DNA of 64,000 bases from Streptomyces fuscichromogenes. Lineage in GTDB: Bacteria > Actinomycetota > Actinomycetes > Streptomycetales > Streptomycetaceae. The position numbers and the translations under genes are program-made. The notes beneath the pieces were generated by a model. The model was not told the origin of the DNA. It worked only from the letters and a program-made list of their open reading frames with translations, and ran no database searches. This document shows positions 40,438 through 48,493 of the stretch, piece after piece (the first letter of the stretch is position 1; the number at the start of each line of letters is the position of its first letter). The stretch is from NCBI RefSeq assembly GCF_014645815.1, contig NZ_BMML01000027.1, forward strand, positions 1 through 64,000, written 5' to 3'.

Positions 40438-40738
40438 GGGAAACAGCCTCACATCAAGCGTCGACGCAACCGGAGAACACGCACTACCTGGCCGCGTGAC
40501 ACAACGTCGGAGCGCCCGCCGTCTCTTGCTTGCTGTAGACCATTTCTCTCTGCCTCTCGTCAGTGGCCCATGCGGGCCGCATCACGGCCCGCGCGGTGCG
40601 GCAACACCTGCCCAGCCATCGCGTCCGTGAATCACGACGTCATGATGACTCGGCACTTCGACCTGCCGCGACCGAAATTTCGGCGGCCCTGTACCGCCTC
40701 CCCCGTTATGTGTGTTTTAGCTGGTCAGAACAGATGGG
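40438..40738. other. 301-bp intergenic region with two dyads
   Basis: No gene is visible. GCGGGCCG at 40572-40579 pairs with 40585-40592 across CATCA and could be a weak terminator for the ankyrin gene upstream on the minus strand. A 12-bp palindrome CCGAAATTTCGG lies at 40672-40683, AT-rich for this genome and closer to the ankyrin gene's end. Confidence 0.5.
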
Positions 40739-41131
40739 TCAGGAGGTACCGAACAGTTCCAGAACCTCCGTCTTGCCGAACATCCGGGCGGTGTCGACGG
40801 CCGACGGAGTGCCCGCCGCCGGGTCCGCACCGGCTTCCACCAGCACCTTGACCACTTCCGTCTCGCCCTTGAAGACCGCTCCGGCGAGTGGCGTCTGACC
40901 TCGGTCGTTGACCCGGTCCGCCTCGGCGCCCCGGGCGAGCAGCTCCCGCACCGCGTCGGCGTGCCCGTGGTAGGCGGCGAGCATCACGAGGGAGTCGCCG
41001 CGGTCGTTGGTGAGGTTGGCCGGAACGCCCGCGTCGAGGTACGCCACGAGCGCGTCGGTCCGCCCCTGCCGGGCCAGATCGAAGATCTTGGTCGCCAGCT
41101 CCACGACCTCGGGGTCGGGGGCTTCGCTCAT
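40739..41131 (-). CDS. Ankyrin-repeat protein
   Basis: 130-aa protein with about three ankyrin repeats: GDSLVMLAAYHGHADAVREL, GQTPLAGAVFKGETEVVKV and a partial first repeat (GRTDALVAYLDAGVPANL). No signal peptide or membrane helix. Such small bacterial ankyrin proteins bind protein partners. It is transcribed away from smeA, with a 292-bp region between them. Start ATG at 41131. Confidence 0.9.
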   Translation of the reverse strand: MSEAPDPEVVELATKIFDLARQGRTDALVAYLDAGVPANLTNDRGDSLVMLAAYHGHADAVRELLARGAEADRVNDRGQTPLAGAVFKGETEVVKVLVEAGADPAAGTPSAVDTARMFGKTEVLELFGTS

Positions 41132-41307
41132 CGGCCGGACCGCCTCTCCTGTGCGCTGCGGGGACTTTCACGGACTGGTGGAGCGTACGGCAACGGGCGG
41201 GCCGCGGGGCCGTACGAGTGAATCGTCAGCGTACTGGCCCAGGGTGAACATGACCGGATCTGCCCGAGGTAAAGATCACCCCGGCCCCACCGAACGTACA
41301 TATCGAC

Positions 41308-41342
41308 CAATTGGGTGAAATTCTGAGAATTTCACCCAATTG
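41308..41342. promoter_or_regulatory. Perfect 16-bp-arm palindrome upstream of smeA
   Basis: CAATTGGGTGAAATTC at 41308-41323 pairs exactly with GAATTTCACCCAATTG at 41327-41342 around TGA. It is strikingly AT-rich against the genome and ends 81 bp before the smeA ATG. It could be an operator or a terminator hairpin for transcription coming from either side. The rest of the 292-bp interval also contains GACAC (41406-41410), the core of WhiA sites, just before the smeA start. Confidence 0.8.
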
Positions 41343-41423
41343 CACCTTTAATCGTATGGATACCTGCTGTGATCCTGGAAGAACTCATGGTGACTGTCCC
41401 CCTTCGACACCAGGAGATCTCAA

Positions 41424-41618
41424 ATGATCCTCTCCATCTCAGGCGTCATCGTGCTCGGCATCGTCGTCTTCCTCTTCTTCCGCAAGGACGGGCTGAAGCC
41501 GTCGCACGCCACGGTCTCGGCGCTCTTCGGCTTCTACCTCGCCAGCACGGCCATCGCACCGAGCATCAAGGCAGGCGGCGAGAGCCTCGCAAGCCTGCTC
41601 GGCGGCATCAAGTTCTGA
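41424..41618 (+). CDS. smeA: Small sporulation membrane protein SmeA
   Basis: 64-aa protein with an N-terminal hydrophobic helix (ISGVIVLGIVVFLFF) followed by RKDGLKPSH and a second hydrophobic stretch (SALFGFYLASTAIAP). Size, topology and pairing with a SpoIIIE/FtsK-like gene match SmeA of S. coelicolor, which targets SffA to sporulation septa. ATG with AGGAG at 41412-41416. sffA starts 37 bp downstream. Expression during sporulation is known for the S. coelicolor pair; here it is inferred. Confidence 0.85.
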   Translation: MILSISGVIVLGIVVFLFFRKDGLKPSHATVSALFGFYLASTAIAPSIKAGGESLASLLGGIKF

Positions 41619-41655
41619 CGGTCCTCCCGCCCGTACGCACCATCAGGAGACAGCA

Positions 41656-43212
41656 GTGGCCCGGCGCCCTCTCCCCCGCATTCTGAGCAACGGCACCGCG
41701 CAGCTCGCCCGAAGCCGGGAGCTGGCCCGGACGGCTGCCGACAACGCCACCGACGTCCTCCACCCGCTCATCACCGTGACCCGCGGGCTGAGCCGGCTGG
41801 CCTCGGCCGGGCGGCACAGGTGGGCGGAGACACCGAAGGACAGGCGCGGACCACTGCTGTTCATGGTGGCCTCGGTCGTCCTGGTCGTGGCTCTGGTGCC
41901 GTACGGACCGCTGCTCGCCGTCATCACCCTGATGGCGGCGAGCGCCTGGCACGGCCGTGAGCGCACCCCACCCCCGCCGGAGGGCCCCGACGAGTCGCAG
42001 ACCCAGCGGCTCCAGTCCCTGTACGAGGCCCTGGTGCCGTACTTCTCGGCCGCCGAGGACCCGGCGCCGCTGTACGCACACGGCGGGGAGTGGGAGAAGG
42101 CCTTCCTCGCCCACGAGTTCGACGAGGCGGGCCGCCTCGGCCAGCTCCTGCTCCGCTACCCGGCGTACTTCCCGGACGGCGAGCCCGGGGCCCGCACGCG
42201 GATCGAGAACCTGCTCACCGCGAAGTCCGGGCGGGGCCGCGAGTACCACTTCGGGTGGGACGAGGAGGGCAACCGGCTCACGGTGACCGTCCTCGCCCCG
42301 CTGCCCACCGACATCGCCGCCCAGCGCTTCGTCACCGCGCCGGGCGAGACGGTCCTCGGGTTCACCGACCCCAGCGAGGTCCAGCGCACGCTCCCGCTCG
42401 CGTACGGCGACGAGCAGCGCGACGTACCGCCGGTCGTCTGGCGCACCGGTGCCCGCTCCACCGAGCCGCACCTGCTGGTCCTGGGCCGCCCCGGCAGCGG
42501 CACCTCGACCCTGCTGCGCTCCATCGCCCTTCAGGCCCTCCAGTACGGCGACGTCCTCATCGTGGAGGGCGGCGGCACCGGCGAGTACCTGTGCCTCGCC
42601 GGCCGGGACGGGGTCCTCGCCGTGGAGTGCGGGCTGGCCGGGGCACTGGCCAGCCTGGAGTGGGCGGCGAACGAGACGGAGCGGCGGCTCATCGCGCTCA
42701 ACCGCGCGCGCCAGGCCGGGCACCCGCCGCCGGACGACTGCCGACGGCCCCTGTGGATCCTCCTGGACCGTCCGGGCGCCTTCGTCCACCTGGCCTCGGC
42801 GGACGGCCACCAGGACCCGCAGGCCCTCCTCCAGGTCCCCCTCCGGCACGGCCGCGCGGCGAACGTCACCGTGGTGGTGGCCGAACAGCTCGACAGCGCG
42901 GACGCGTTGAGCGAGGCGGTCCAGCAGCACACACGCGCGCGCGTCGTCCTGGGACCGGCCCTGCCGGAGGAGCTGACGGCGGCGCTGGGGACTCCGGCGC
43001 ACACGACGCCGCTGTCCCAGGTGCCGCCGGGGCGGGGGTACGCACGGCTGGGACACGGACCGGTGCTGCGGCTCCAGGTGCCGGCGACTCCCGATCCGTA
43101 CGACGACGCGACGAGCGAGGTGGACCGCGAGGCGGTGCTCGCCTTGTTGCCGCCGAGAAGTGAGTCGGTGGAGCAGGCGGTGCCTCTGGAAGCCGCGGTC
43201 GCCGAGAGCTGA
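41656..43212 (+). CDS. sffA: SpoIIIE/FtsK-like protein SffA
   Basis: 518-aa protein with two membrane helices at about 65-98 and a cytoplasmic FtsK-like ATPase half. The P-loop reads LGRPGSGTSTLLR (about 275-287), where the conserved lysine of GxxGxGK is replaced by threonine. A Walker-B-like LWILLDRPG and VVVAEQLDSADALSEA follow. It is much shorter than full FtsK and lacks the gamma domain. The GTG start has AGGAGA just upstream. It follows smeA and should localise to sporulation septa with it. ATP hydrolysis is doubtful given the P-loop. Confidence 0.87.
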   Translation: MARRPLPRILSNGTAQLARSRELARTAADNATDVLHPLITVTRGLSRLASAGRHRWAETPKDRRGPLLFMVASVVLVVALVPYGPLLAVITLMAASAWHGRERTPPPPEGPDESQTQRLQSLYEALVPYFSAAEDPAPLYAHGGEWEKAFLAHEFDEAGRLGQLLLRYPAYFPDGEPGARTRIENLLTAKSGRGREYHFGWDEEGNRLTVTVLAPLPTDIAAQRFVTAPGETVLGFTDPSEVQRTLPLAYGDEQRDVPPVVWRTGARSTEPHLLVLGRPGSGTSTLLRSIALQALQYGDVLIVEGGGTGEYLCLAGRDGVLAVECGLAGALASLEWAANETERRLIALNRARQAGHPPPDDCRRPLWILLDRPGAFVHLASADGHQDPQALLQVPLRHGRAANVTVVVAEQLDSADALSEAVQQHTRARVVLGPALPEELTAALGTPAHTTPLSQVPPGRGYARLGHGPVLRLQVPATPDPYDDATSEVDREAVLALLPPRSESVEQAVPLEAAVAES

Positions 43213-43253
43213 GGCGGGGGGTGGGGACGCTTACCGGCGCTTGCCGGGTGCCG

Positions 43254-43300
43254 CCGCGCCCCGAAAGGGGCGCGGGGAACTGCGCGACCAGCCCCCACGC
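43254..43300. terminator. Hairpin within a Streptomyces intergenic repeat
   Basis: CCGCGCCCC at 43254-43262 pairs with GGGGCGCGG at 43267-43275 around GAAA, followed by GGAACTGCGCGACCAGCC. This is the same repeat family as at 28465-28535. It sits between convergent sffA and the MocR gene and can act as a terminator for both. Confidence 0.75.
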
Positions 43301-43323
43301 ACCCGCGGCCGAAGTGCCACCGG

Positions 43324-44826
43324 CTACGCCACGAACGTCCGCGGCGCCTCCGCGTTCCCCCCGCTCACCCCGGCCTCCACCAACCTCGCCGCCGCGGCCA
43401 GCCGGGCCGCCGCCTCCTCCGCGACCGCTCCGCCGACGGTGAACGGCAGGCGGACGTATCCCTCGAAGGCCCCGTCGACCCCGAACCGCGGACCGGACGG
43501 GACGCGCACCCCCACCCGCTCCCCCGCCTCCGCCAGCCGCGAGCCGGACAGACCGCCCGCCCGGACCCAGAGCGTCAGCCCACCCTTCGGCACCTCGAAC
43601 TCCCATTCGGGCAGCTCCCGCCGTACCGCCGCCACCAGCGCCTCCCGGTTCTCCCGGGCCTGGGTCCGGCGCAGCTCGACGGCCTGGGCCCAGCCCCCCG
43701 TGCTGAACAGCCAGTTCACCGCCAGCTGCTCCAGCACCGGTGTGCCCAGGTCGGCGTAGGCCCGCGCGGCGACCAGGCTGCGGATCACGTCCGGAGCCGC
43801 CCGGACCCAGCCGATGCGCATGCCCGCCCAGAACGCCTTGCTGGCCGAGCCGACCGTGATGACGGTGGAGCCCGCCGGGTCGAAGCCGCACACCGGGCGG
43901 GGCATCTCCACGTCGTCGTCCAGCCACAGCTCGCTCATCGTCTCGTCCGCGACCAGCACCGTGCCCGCCGAGCGGGCCGCGTCCACCAGCCGGCGCCGCT
44001 GGTCGTCGTCGGCGAGCGCCCCGGTGGGGTTGTGGAAGTCGGCGACCACGTACGCGATGCGGGGCGCCGCGTCCCGCAGGACCTGGCGCCAGCGGTCCAC
44101 GTCCCAGCCGCTCAGCCCCTCGGCCATCGCCACCGGCACCAGGCGGGCGCCCGCCTCCCGCATCAGCTGGAGGATGTTGGCGTACGACGGCGACTCGACG
44201 GCGATGCGCTCGCCCCGGCCGCCGAAGAGGTGGCAGATCGCGTCGATCGCGCCCATCGCACCGGTCGTGACCATGATCTGCTCGGGCATGGTGGGGATCC
44301 CGCGCGCCGTGTAGCGCTCGGCGATCATCGAACGGAGGACGGGGAGTCCGGCCGGGTAGTCGCCGTGGGTGTGGGCGTACGGCGGGAGTTCCTCCAGGGC
44401 GCCCTGGACCGCGCGGGTCAGCCACGGCTCGGGGGCCGGCAGCGCGGCGCAGCCCAGGTCGATCACCGAGCCGAGCGCCTCGGGGGGCAGGGGTTCCAGG
44501 CCACGGGCCGGAAGCGGGTTGCCCGCCGGGACCGCGGTCCAGCTTCCGGCGCCCCGGCGGGACTCCAGGAAGCCCTCGGCGCGCAGTGCCTCGTAGGCCG
44601 CCGCCACCGTCGTACGGCTGACGGACAGGGCGAGGGCCAGTTCGCGTTCGGCGGGCAGCCGGGCGGCGACCGGGACCCGGCCCTCCAGGACCAGCAGCCG
44701 GATGCCGTCGGCGAGGGCACGGTAGGCGGGCGGACGCCGGGTGCCGGGGCCGGCCGGCCGGTCCTGCTGGGAGTTGAGCAGCCGGGCGAGCTGCGCGGCC
44801 CCCACCGCCGAGGTCCACTGCGCCAT
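43324..44826 (-). CDS. MocR-family regulator (GntR plus aminotransferase domain)
   Basis: 500-aa PLP-dependent regulator. N-terminal winged helix at about 30-95 (LADGIRLLVLEGRVPVAARL, ALALSVSRTTVAAAYEALR), then a fold-type-I aminotransferase domain with GAMGAIDAICHLFGG, VVADFHNPTGALAD and the PLP lysine in TVGSASKAFWAGM around residue 330. Such proteins (PdxR, GabR) switch DNA binding upon ligand-PLP interaction. ATG 44826 is preferred over an upstream extension. It is divergent from the YczE-like gene, which is probably its target. Confidence 0.92.
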   Translation of the reverse strand: MAQWTSAVGAAQLARLLNSQQDRPAGPGTRRPPAYRALADGIRLLVLEGRVPVAARLPAERELALALSVSRTTVAAAYEALRAEGFLESRRGAGSWTAVPAGNPLPARGLEPLPPEALGSVIDLGCAALPAPEPWLTRAVQGALEELPPYAHTHGDYPAGLPVLRSMIAERYTARGIPTMPEQIMVTTGAMGAIDAICHLFGGRGERIAVESPSYANILQLMREAGARLVPVAMAEGLSGWDVDRWRQVLRDAAPRIAYVVADFHNPTGALADDDQRRRLVDAARSAGTVLVADETMSELWLDDDVEMPRPVCGFDPAGSTVITVGSASKAFWAGMRIGWVRAAPDVIRSLVAARAYADLGTPVLEQLAVNWLFSTGGWAQAVELRRTQARENREALVAAVRRELPEWEFEVPKGGLTLWVRAGGLSGSRLAEAGERVGVRVPSGPRFGVDGAFEGYVRLPFTVGGAVAEEAAARLAAAARLVEAGVSGGNAEAPRTFVA

Positions 44827-44831
44827 GAGAA

Positions 44832-44907
44832 TCAGTCCACCTTCCCCGGATTGGCCATGGATGGCTTTCCCTGCCAAGCCACAGAGTGACATGAGTCAGT
44901 CCACCTT
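44832..44907. promoter_or_regulatory. 12-bp direct repeats, likely MocR operator
   Basis: TCAGTCCACCTT occurs exactly at 44832-44843 and again at 44896-44907, 64 bp apart, about six helical turns. TTGGC (44851-44855) and GCCAA (44873-44877) form an inverted repeat between them. Direct repeats on one DNA face are the usual binding pattern of PdxR/GabR-type MocR regulators, and these flank the promoter region between the divergent genes. Confidence 0.75.
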
Positions 44908-44927
44908 TACCACCAGGGGGGTATCCC

Positions 44928-45581
44928 TTGTCCACGCAAGGCCGTCTCGGGCGACGGTTGGTCCAGCTCTACGCGGGACTCACGCTGTACGGCGTGAGCT
45001 CCGCGCTTCTCGTCGAGGCGGGCCTCGGCCTGGAGCCCTGGGGCGTGCTGCACCAGGGTCTCGCCCGGCACACCGGGCTGAGCATCGGGACCGTGTCCAT
45101 CGTCGTGGGGGCGGCCGTGCTGCTCCTGTGGATCCCGCTGCGCCAGCGGCCGGGACTCGGCACGGTCTCCAACGTCTTCGTCATCGGCCTCGCCATGAAC
45201 GCCGCGCTCGCCGTGGTCCCCGAGGCGCACGGGTTGGCCGTGCGGATTCCGCTGATGGCGGCCGGCATCGTGCTCAACGGGGCGGCGACCGGCCTGTACA
45301 TCGCGGCCAGCTTCGGGCCGGGTCCCCGGGACGGTCTGATGACGGGGCTGCACCGGCGTACCGGCCGTTCGATCCGGCTGATCCGCACGGCGCTGGAGGT
45401 CGCGGTGGTCGTCACCGGGTTCGCGCTCGGCGGGACCGTGGGGGTCGGCACCGTGCTCTACGCCGTGTCCATCGGCCCGCTCGCACAGCTGTTCCTGAAG
45501 GTGTTCGCCGTCCGGGCGGCATCCGGTCGCAGTACGGTCGTTGCCAAGGGGTCATCGGCGCGGGCCATACTGCGTTCGTGA
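44928..45581 (+). CDS. YczE/YitT-like integral membrane protein
   Basis: 217-aa membrane protein with about five hydrophobic helices (LYAGLTLYGVSSALLVEAGL, VSIVVGAAVLLLWIP, IPLMAAGIVLNGAATGLYIA). Family motifs GLEPWGVLHQGLA and GPGPRDGLMTGL match YczE, which often neighbours MocR regulators. TTG start with AGGGGGG at 44914-44920. The stop overlaps the GDPD start (GTGA). A transport role linked to vitamin B6 or amines is suggested by MocR context only. Confidence 0.85.
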   Translation: MSTQGRLGRRLVQLYAGLTLYGVSSALLVEAGLGLEPWGVLHQGLARHTGLSIGTVSIVVGAAVLLLWIPLRQRPGLGTVSNVFVIGLAMNAALAVVPEAHGLAVRIPLMAAGIVLNGAATGLYIAASFGPGPRDGLMTGLHRRTGRSIRLIRTALEVAVVVTGFALGGTVGVGTVLYAVSIGPLAQLFLKVFAVRAASGRSTVVAKGSSARAILRS

Positions 45582-46345
45582 GCACGCTGATTCGCCACCC
45601 GTACCTGGACCACCCCGGCCCCATCGCCTTCGCCCATCGGGGCGGAGTCGCGGACGGCCTGGAGAACACCGTGGCGCAGTTCCGGCGCGCGGTCGAGCTC
45701 GGCTACCGGTACATCGAGACCGATGTGCACGCCACCGCGGACGGCAGGCTCGTCGCCTTCCACGACGACACCCTGGACCGGGTCACCGACGGCGCCGGCC
45801 GGATCGCCGACCTGCCGTGGGAGGACGTACGGCAGGCGCGGGTGGCGGGCCGCGAGCCGCTCCCCCTCTTCGAGGAACTGCTCGAGGAGTTCCCGGACGT
45901 CCGCTGGAACGTGGACGCCAAGGCGGAGCCCGCCCTGCGTCCGCTCCTCGACCTGATCGAGCGGACGGACGCCTACGACCGGGTGTGTGTCGGGTCGTTC
46001 TCGGAGGCGCGGGTGCTGCGGGCGCAGCGGCTGGCCGGGCCCCGCCTGGCCACCTCGTTCGGCACCCGCGGCGTGGTCGGGCTGCGGCTGCGGTCCTGGG
46101 GGGTGCCCGCGGCGGTGCGCCGGTCGGCGGTCGCGGCGCAGGTGCCCGAGTCCCAGTCGGGGCTCCCGGTGGTGGACCGGCGTTTCGTCCGCGCGGCCCA
46201 CGCGCGCGGGCTGCACGTCCACGTGTGGACCGTCAATGAACCCGATCGGATGCACCGGCTCCTGGACCTGGGAGTGGATGGCATCATGACCGATCACATC
46301 GACACGTTGCGTGAGGTCATGCAGAAGCGCGGCGTCTGGTTCTGA
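45578..46345 (+). CDS. Glycerophosphodiester phosphodiesterase
   Basis: 255-aa TIM-barrel GDPD that cleaves glycerophosphodiesters to glycerol-3-phosphate and an alcohol. Metal and catalytic residues: AFAHRGGVADGLENT, YIETDVHATADGRLVAFHDD, WNVDAKAEPA and HVWTVNEPDRM. No signal peptide, so cytoplasmic. GTG start overlaps the YczE-like stop as GTGA, so the two are coupled. The product would feed glycerol-3-phosphate metabolism also served by glpFK in this window. Confidence 0.92.
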   Translation: MSTLIRHPYLDHPGPIAFAHRGGVADGLENTVAQFRRAVELGYRYIETDVHATADGRLVAFHDDTLDRVTDGAGRIADLPWEDVRQARVAGREPLPLFEELLEEFPDVRWNVDAKAEPALRPLLDLIERTDAYDRVCVGSFSEARVLRAQRLAGPRLATSFGTRGVVGLRLRSWGVPAAVRRSAVAAQVPESQSGLPVVDRRFVRAAHARGLHVHVWTVNEPDRMHRLLDLGVDGIMTDHIDTLREVMQKRGVWF

Positions 46346-46386
46346 GGCGCGCGGGCGGTACTGCTGCGGGAGAGGCAAGGGCACGG

Positions 46387-47733
46387 GTGGGCACCGAGAC
46401 CGTGCGGACGGGGATCTTCGACGAGGTCACCGAGCTGCGCCGCGAACAGCGCGGCTGGTACTTCTACGACTGGGCGTGCTCCGTCTACTCGACGAGCGTC
46501 CTGACCGTGTTCCTCGGCCCGTACCTCACGTCGGTCGCCGGCCACGCGGCGGACGCCGACGGCTATGTGCATCCGCTCGGCGTCCCGGTCCGGGCGGGCT
46601 CCTTCTTCGCCTACTCGGTCTCCCTGTCGGTGATCCTCGCGGTCGTGCTCATGCCCCTGGTGGGCAGCGCGGCCGACCGGACCGGCCGCAAGAAGCAGCT
46701 GCTCGGCGCCGCCGCGTACACCGGGGCCGCGGCGACGACCGGCATGTTCTTCCTGGACGGTGACCGCTATCTGCTCGGCGGGCTGCTGCTGATCGTCGCG
46801 AACGCCGCCCAGTCCGTCGGCCTGATGCTCTACAACTCCTACCTCCCCCAGATCTCCCCTCCCGAGGAACGCGACACCGTCTCCGCCCGGGGCTGGGCCT
46901 TCGGCTACGTGGCCGGCTCGCTGGTGCTGATCGTCAACCTGGTCCTCTACTCCGCGCACGACTCCTTCGGCCTCTCCGAGACGGAGGCGGTGCGGATCTG
47001 CCTGGCCGCGGCGGGCCTGTGGTGGGGCGCCTTCGCCCTCATACCGCTGCGGCGGCTGCGCGACCGGGGCCGCCGGGCGGCCGAGGCGACGGCGCCGGGG
47101 CTGCGCCAACTCGTGGCGACCGCCCGGGACATCCGCCGCCATCCGTTGACGCTCTCCTTCCTGCTGGCCTACCTCGTCTACAACGACGGCGTCCAGACCG
47201 TGATCTCCCAGGCGTCCGTCTACGGCTCCGAGGAACTCGGGCTCGGCCAGTCGACCCTCATCGGCGCGGTCCTGCTGGTCCAGGTGCTGGCCGTGGCGGG
47301 CGCCCTGACCATGGGACGGCTGGCCAGGACCTACGGGGCGAAACGCACCATCCTGGGATCACTGGTGGCCTGGACGGTGACCCTGACGGCCGGGTACTTC
47401 CTGCCGGCCGGGGCACCGGGGTGGTTCTTCGTCCTCGCGGCCGGCATCGGCCTCGTGCTCGGCGGCAGCCAGGCCCTGTCCCGCTCCCTGTTCTCCCACC
47501 TCGTACCGCCCGGAAAAGAAGCCGAGTACTTCGCGGCGTACGAGATGAGCGATCGGGGGATGAGCTGGCTGGGACCTCTGTTGTTCGGGATCACCTACCA
47601 GCTGACCGGGAGCTACCGGTCGGCGATCATCTCGCTGGTGGCCTTCTTCGTCATCGGGTTCGCGCTGCTCGCGCGAGTGCCGGTGCGGCGAGCGATCGAC
47701 GAGGCCGGCAACCCGGTTCCGCAGAAGATTTAG
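46387..47733 (+). CDS. UMF1-type MFS transporter
   Basis: 448-aa permease of the UMF1 family of the major facilitator superfamily. It begins with the family motif RGWYFYDWACSVYSTSVLTV and has PLVGSAADRTGRKKQLLG after helix 2, a long loop rich in arginine around residue 225, and GKEAEYFAAYEMSDRGMSWL. Homologues were named for yeast Atg22-like efflux of amino acids. GTG start 41 bp after the GDPD gene, so same operon likely. Substrate unknown. Confidence 0.87.
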   Translation: MGTETVRTGIFDEVTELRREQRGWYFYDWACSVYSTSVLTVFLGPYLTSVAGHAADADGYVHPLGVPVRAGSFFAYSVSLSVILAVVLMPLVGSAADRTGRKKQLLGAAAYTGAAATTGMFFLDGDRYLLGGLLLIVANAAQSVGLMLYNSYLPQISPPEERDTVSARGWAFGYVAGSLVLIVNLVLYSAHDSFGLSETEAVRICLAAAGLWWGAFALIPLRRLRDRGRRAAEATAPGLRQLVATARDIRRHPLTLSFLLAYLVYNDGVQTVISQASVYGSEELGLGQSTLIGAVLLVQVLAVAGALTMGRLARTYGAKRTILGSLVAWTVTLTAGYFLPAGAPGWFFVLAAGIGLVLGGSQALSRSLFSHLVPPGKEAEYFAAYEMSDRGMSWLGPLLFGITYQLTGSYRSAIISLVAFFVIGFALLARVPVRRAIDEAGNPVPQKI

Positions 47734-47819
47734 CGTTCAACGCGGAAGGGCGGTAGTGTACGCGTTTGGCCTGCCAGGCGTACCGTTACTGCGCGTCAAA
47801 GATGCCGAAACGCTGGGTG

Positions 47820-47837
47820 ACATCTGCTAGCAGATGT
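47820..47837. promoter_or_regulatory. 18-bp perfect palindrome upstream of rbpA
   Basis: ACATCTGCTAGCAGATGT is fully self-complementary, with no spacer, and lies 64 bp before the SigR-type -35. Such a site would suit a dimeric regulator bound upstream of the rbpA promoters. No known binding protein is suggested by the sequence. Confidence 0.65.
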
Positions 47838-47901
47838 GACAAACCGGGCGCTGGTGGGTACAACAAGGGGCGGCTACGACGGTGACGCATGACCCGGAAC
47901 G

Positions 47902-47927
47902 GGAATCTTTACCGCCGACCGGACGTT
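47902..47927 (+). promoter_or_regulatory. SigR-type promoter of rbpA
   Basis: GGAAT at 47902-47906 and GTT at 47925-47927 with an 18-nt spacer fit the SigR consensus (GGAAT-N18-GTT). SigR responds to disulfide stress, and rbpA is a known SigR-regulon gene in S. coelicolor. The -10 lies 61 bp upstream of the rbpA start. Confidence 0.87.
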
Positions 47928-47988
47928 GACCGGATGACGACGACAGCGACACCTGTCCTGTGGGCGACAAGCCCGGGAGGCACGATTC

Positions 47989-48363
47989 ATGAGTGAGCGA
48001 GCTCTTCGCGGTACGCGCCTCGTGGTGACCAGCTACGAGACGGACCGCGGTATCGACCTGGCCCCGCGCCAGGCCGTGGAGTACGCATGCGAGAAGGGGC
48101 ACCGCTTCGAGATGCCCTTCTCGGTCGAGGCGGAGATCCCGCCGGAGTGGGAGTGCAAGGTCTGCGGGGCCCAGGCACTCCTGGTGGACGGCGACGGCCC
48201 TGAGGAGAAGAAGGCCAAGCCTGCGCGTACCCACTGGGACATGCTGATGGAGCGGCGCACCCGTGAGGAGCTCGAAGAGGTCCTTGAGGAGCGTCTGGCG
48301 GTTCTGCGTTCCGGGGCGATGAACATCGCGATTCATCCCAGGGACAGCCGCAAGTCGGCATAG
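47989..48363 (+). CDS. rbpA: RNA polymerase-binding protein RbpA
   Basis: 124-aa actinobacterial transcription factor that binds RNA polymerase and the principal sigma factor to help open promoters. Sequence fits throughout: ALRGTRLVVTSYETDRG, a zinc-binding core (YACEKGHRFEMPFS and WECKVCGAQA) and the C-terminal sigma-interacting helix THWDMLMERRTREELEEVLE. GGGAGG lies 8 nt before the ATG. SigR-type promoter upstream; very strong terminator downstream. Confidence 0.97.
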   Translation: MSERALRGTRLVVTSYETDRGIDLAPRQAVEYACEKGHRFEMPFSVEAEIPPEWECKVCGAQALLVDGDGPEEKKAKPARTHWDMLMERRTREELEEVLEERLAVLRSGAMNIAIHPRDSRKSA

Positions 48364-48399
48364 TTCCGTCAAGTTCCGTTCAGCGGAAGCAGACACAAC

Positions 48400-48446
48400 A
48401 ACCGAGGGCGCCGTACGTTCACAGAACGTACGGCGCCCTCGGTTTT
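48400..48446. terminator. Very strong 21-bp stem terminator of rbpA
   Basis: AACCGAGGGCGCCGTACGTT plus C (48400-48420) pairs perfectly with 48424-48444 around ACA, ending in TTTT (48443-48446). It is one of the few Streptomyces hairpins here with a T-tract. It separates rbpA from the convergent fxsA. Confidence 0.92.
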
Positions 48447-48485
48447 CCCGTGCCTCGGTTTTCCCGTGCCTCGGTTTTCCCGTGC
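48438..48485. repeat. Three perfect 16-bp repeats copying the terminator tail
   Basis: CTCGGTTTTCCCGTGC occurs at 48438-48453, 48454-48469 and 48470-48485. The first copy includes the right arm end and T-tract of the rbpA terminator, so the T-tract has been triplicated. The array lies between the terminator and the fxsA stop. Confidence 0.9.
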
Positions 48486-48493
48486 GGGGACGG

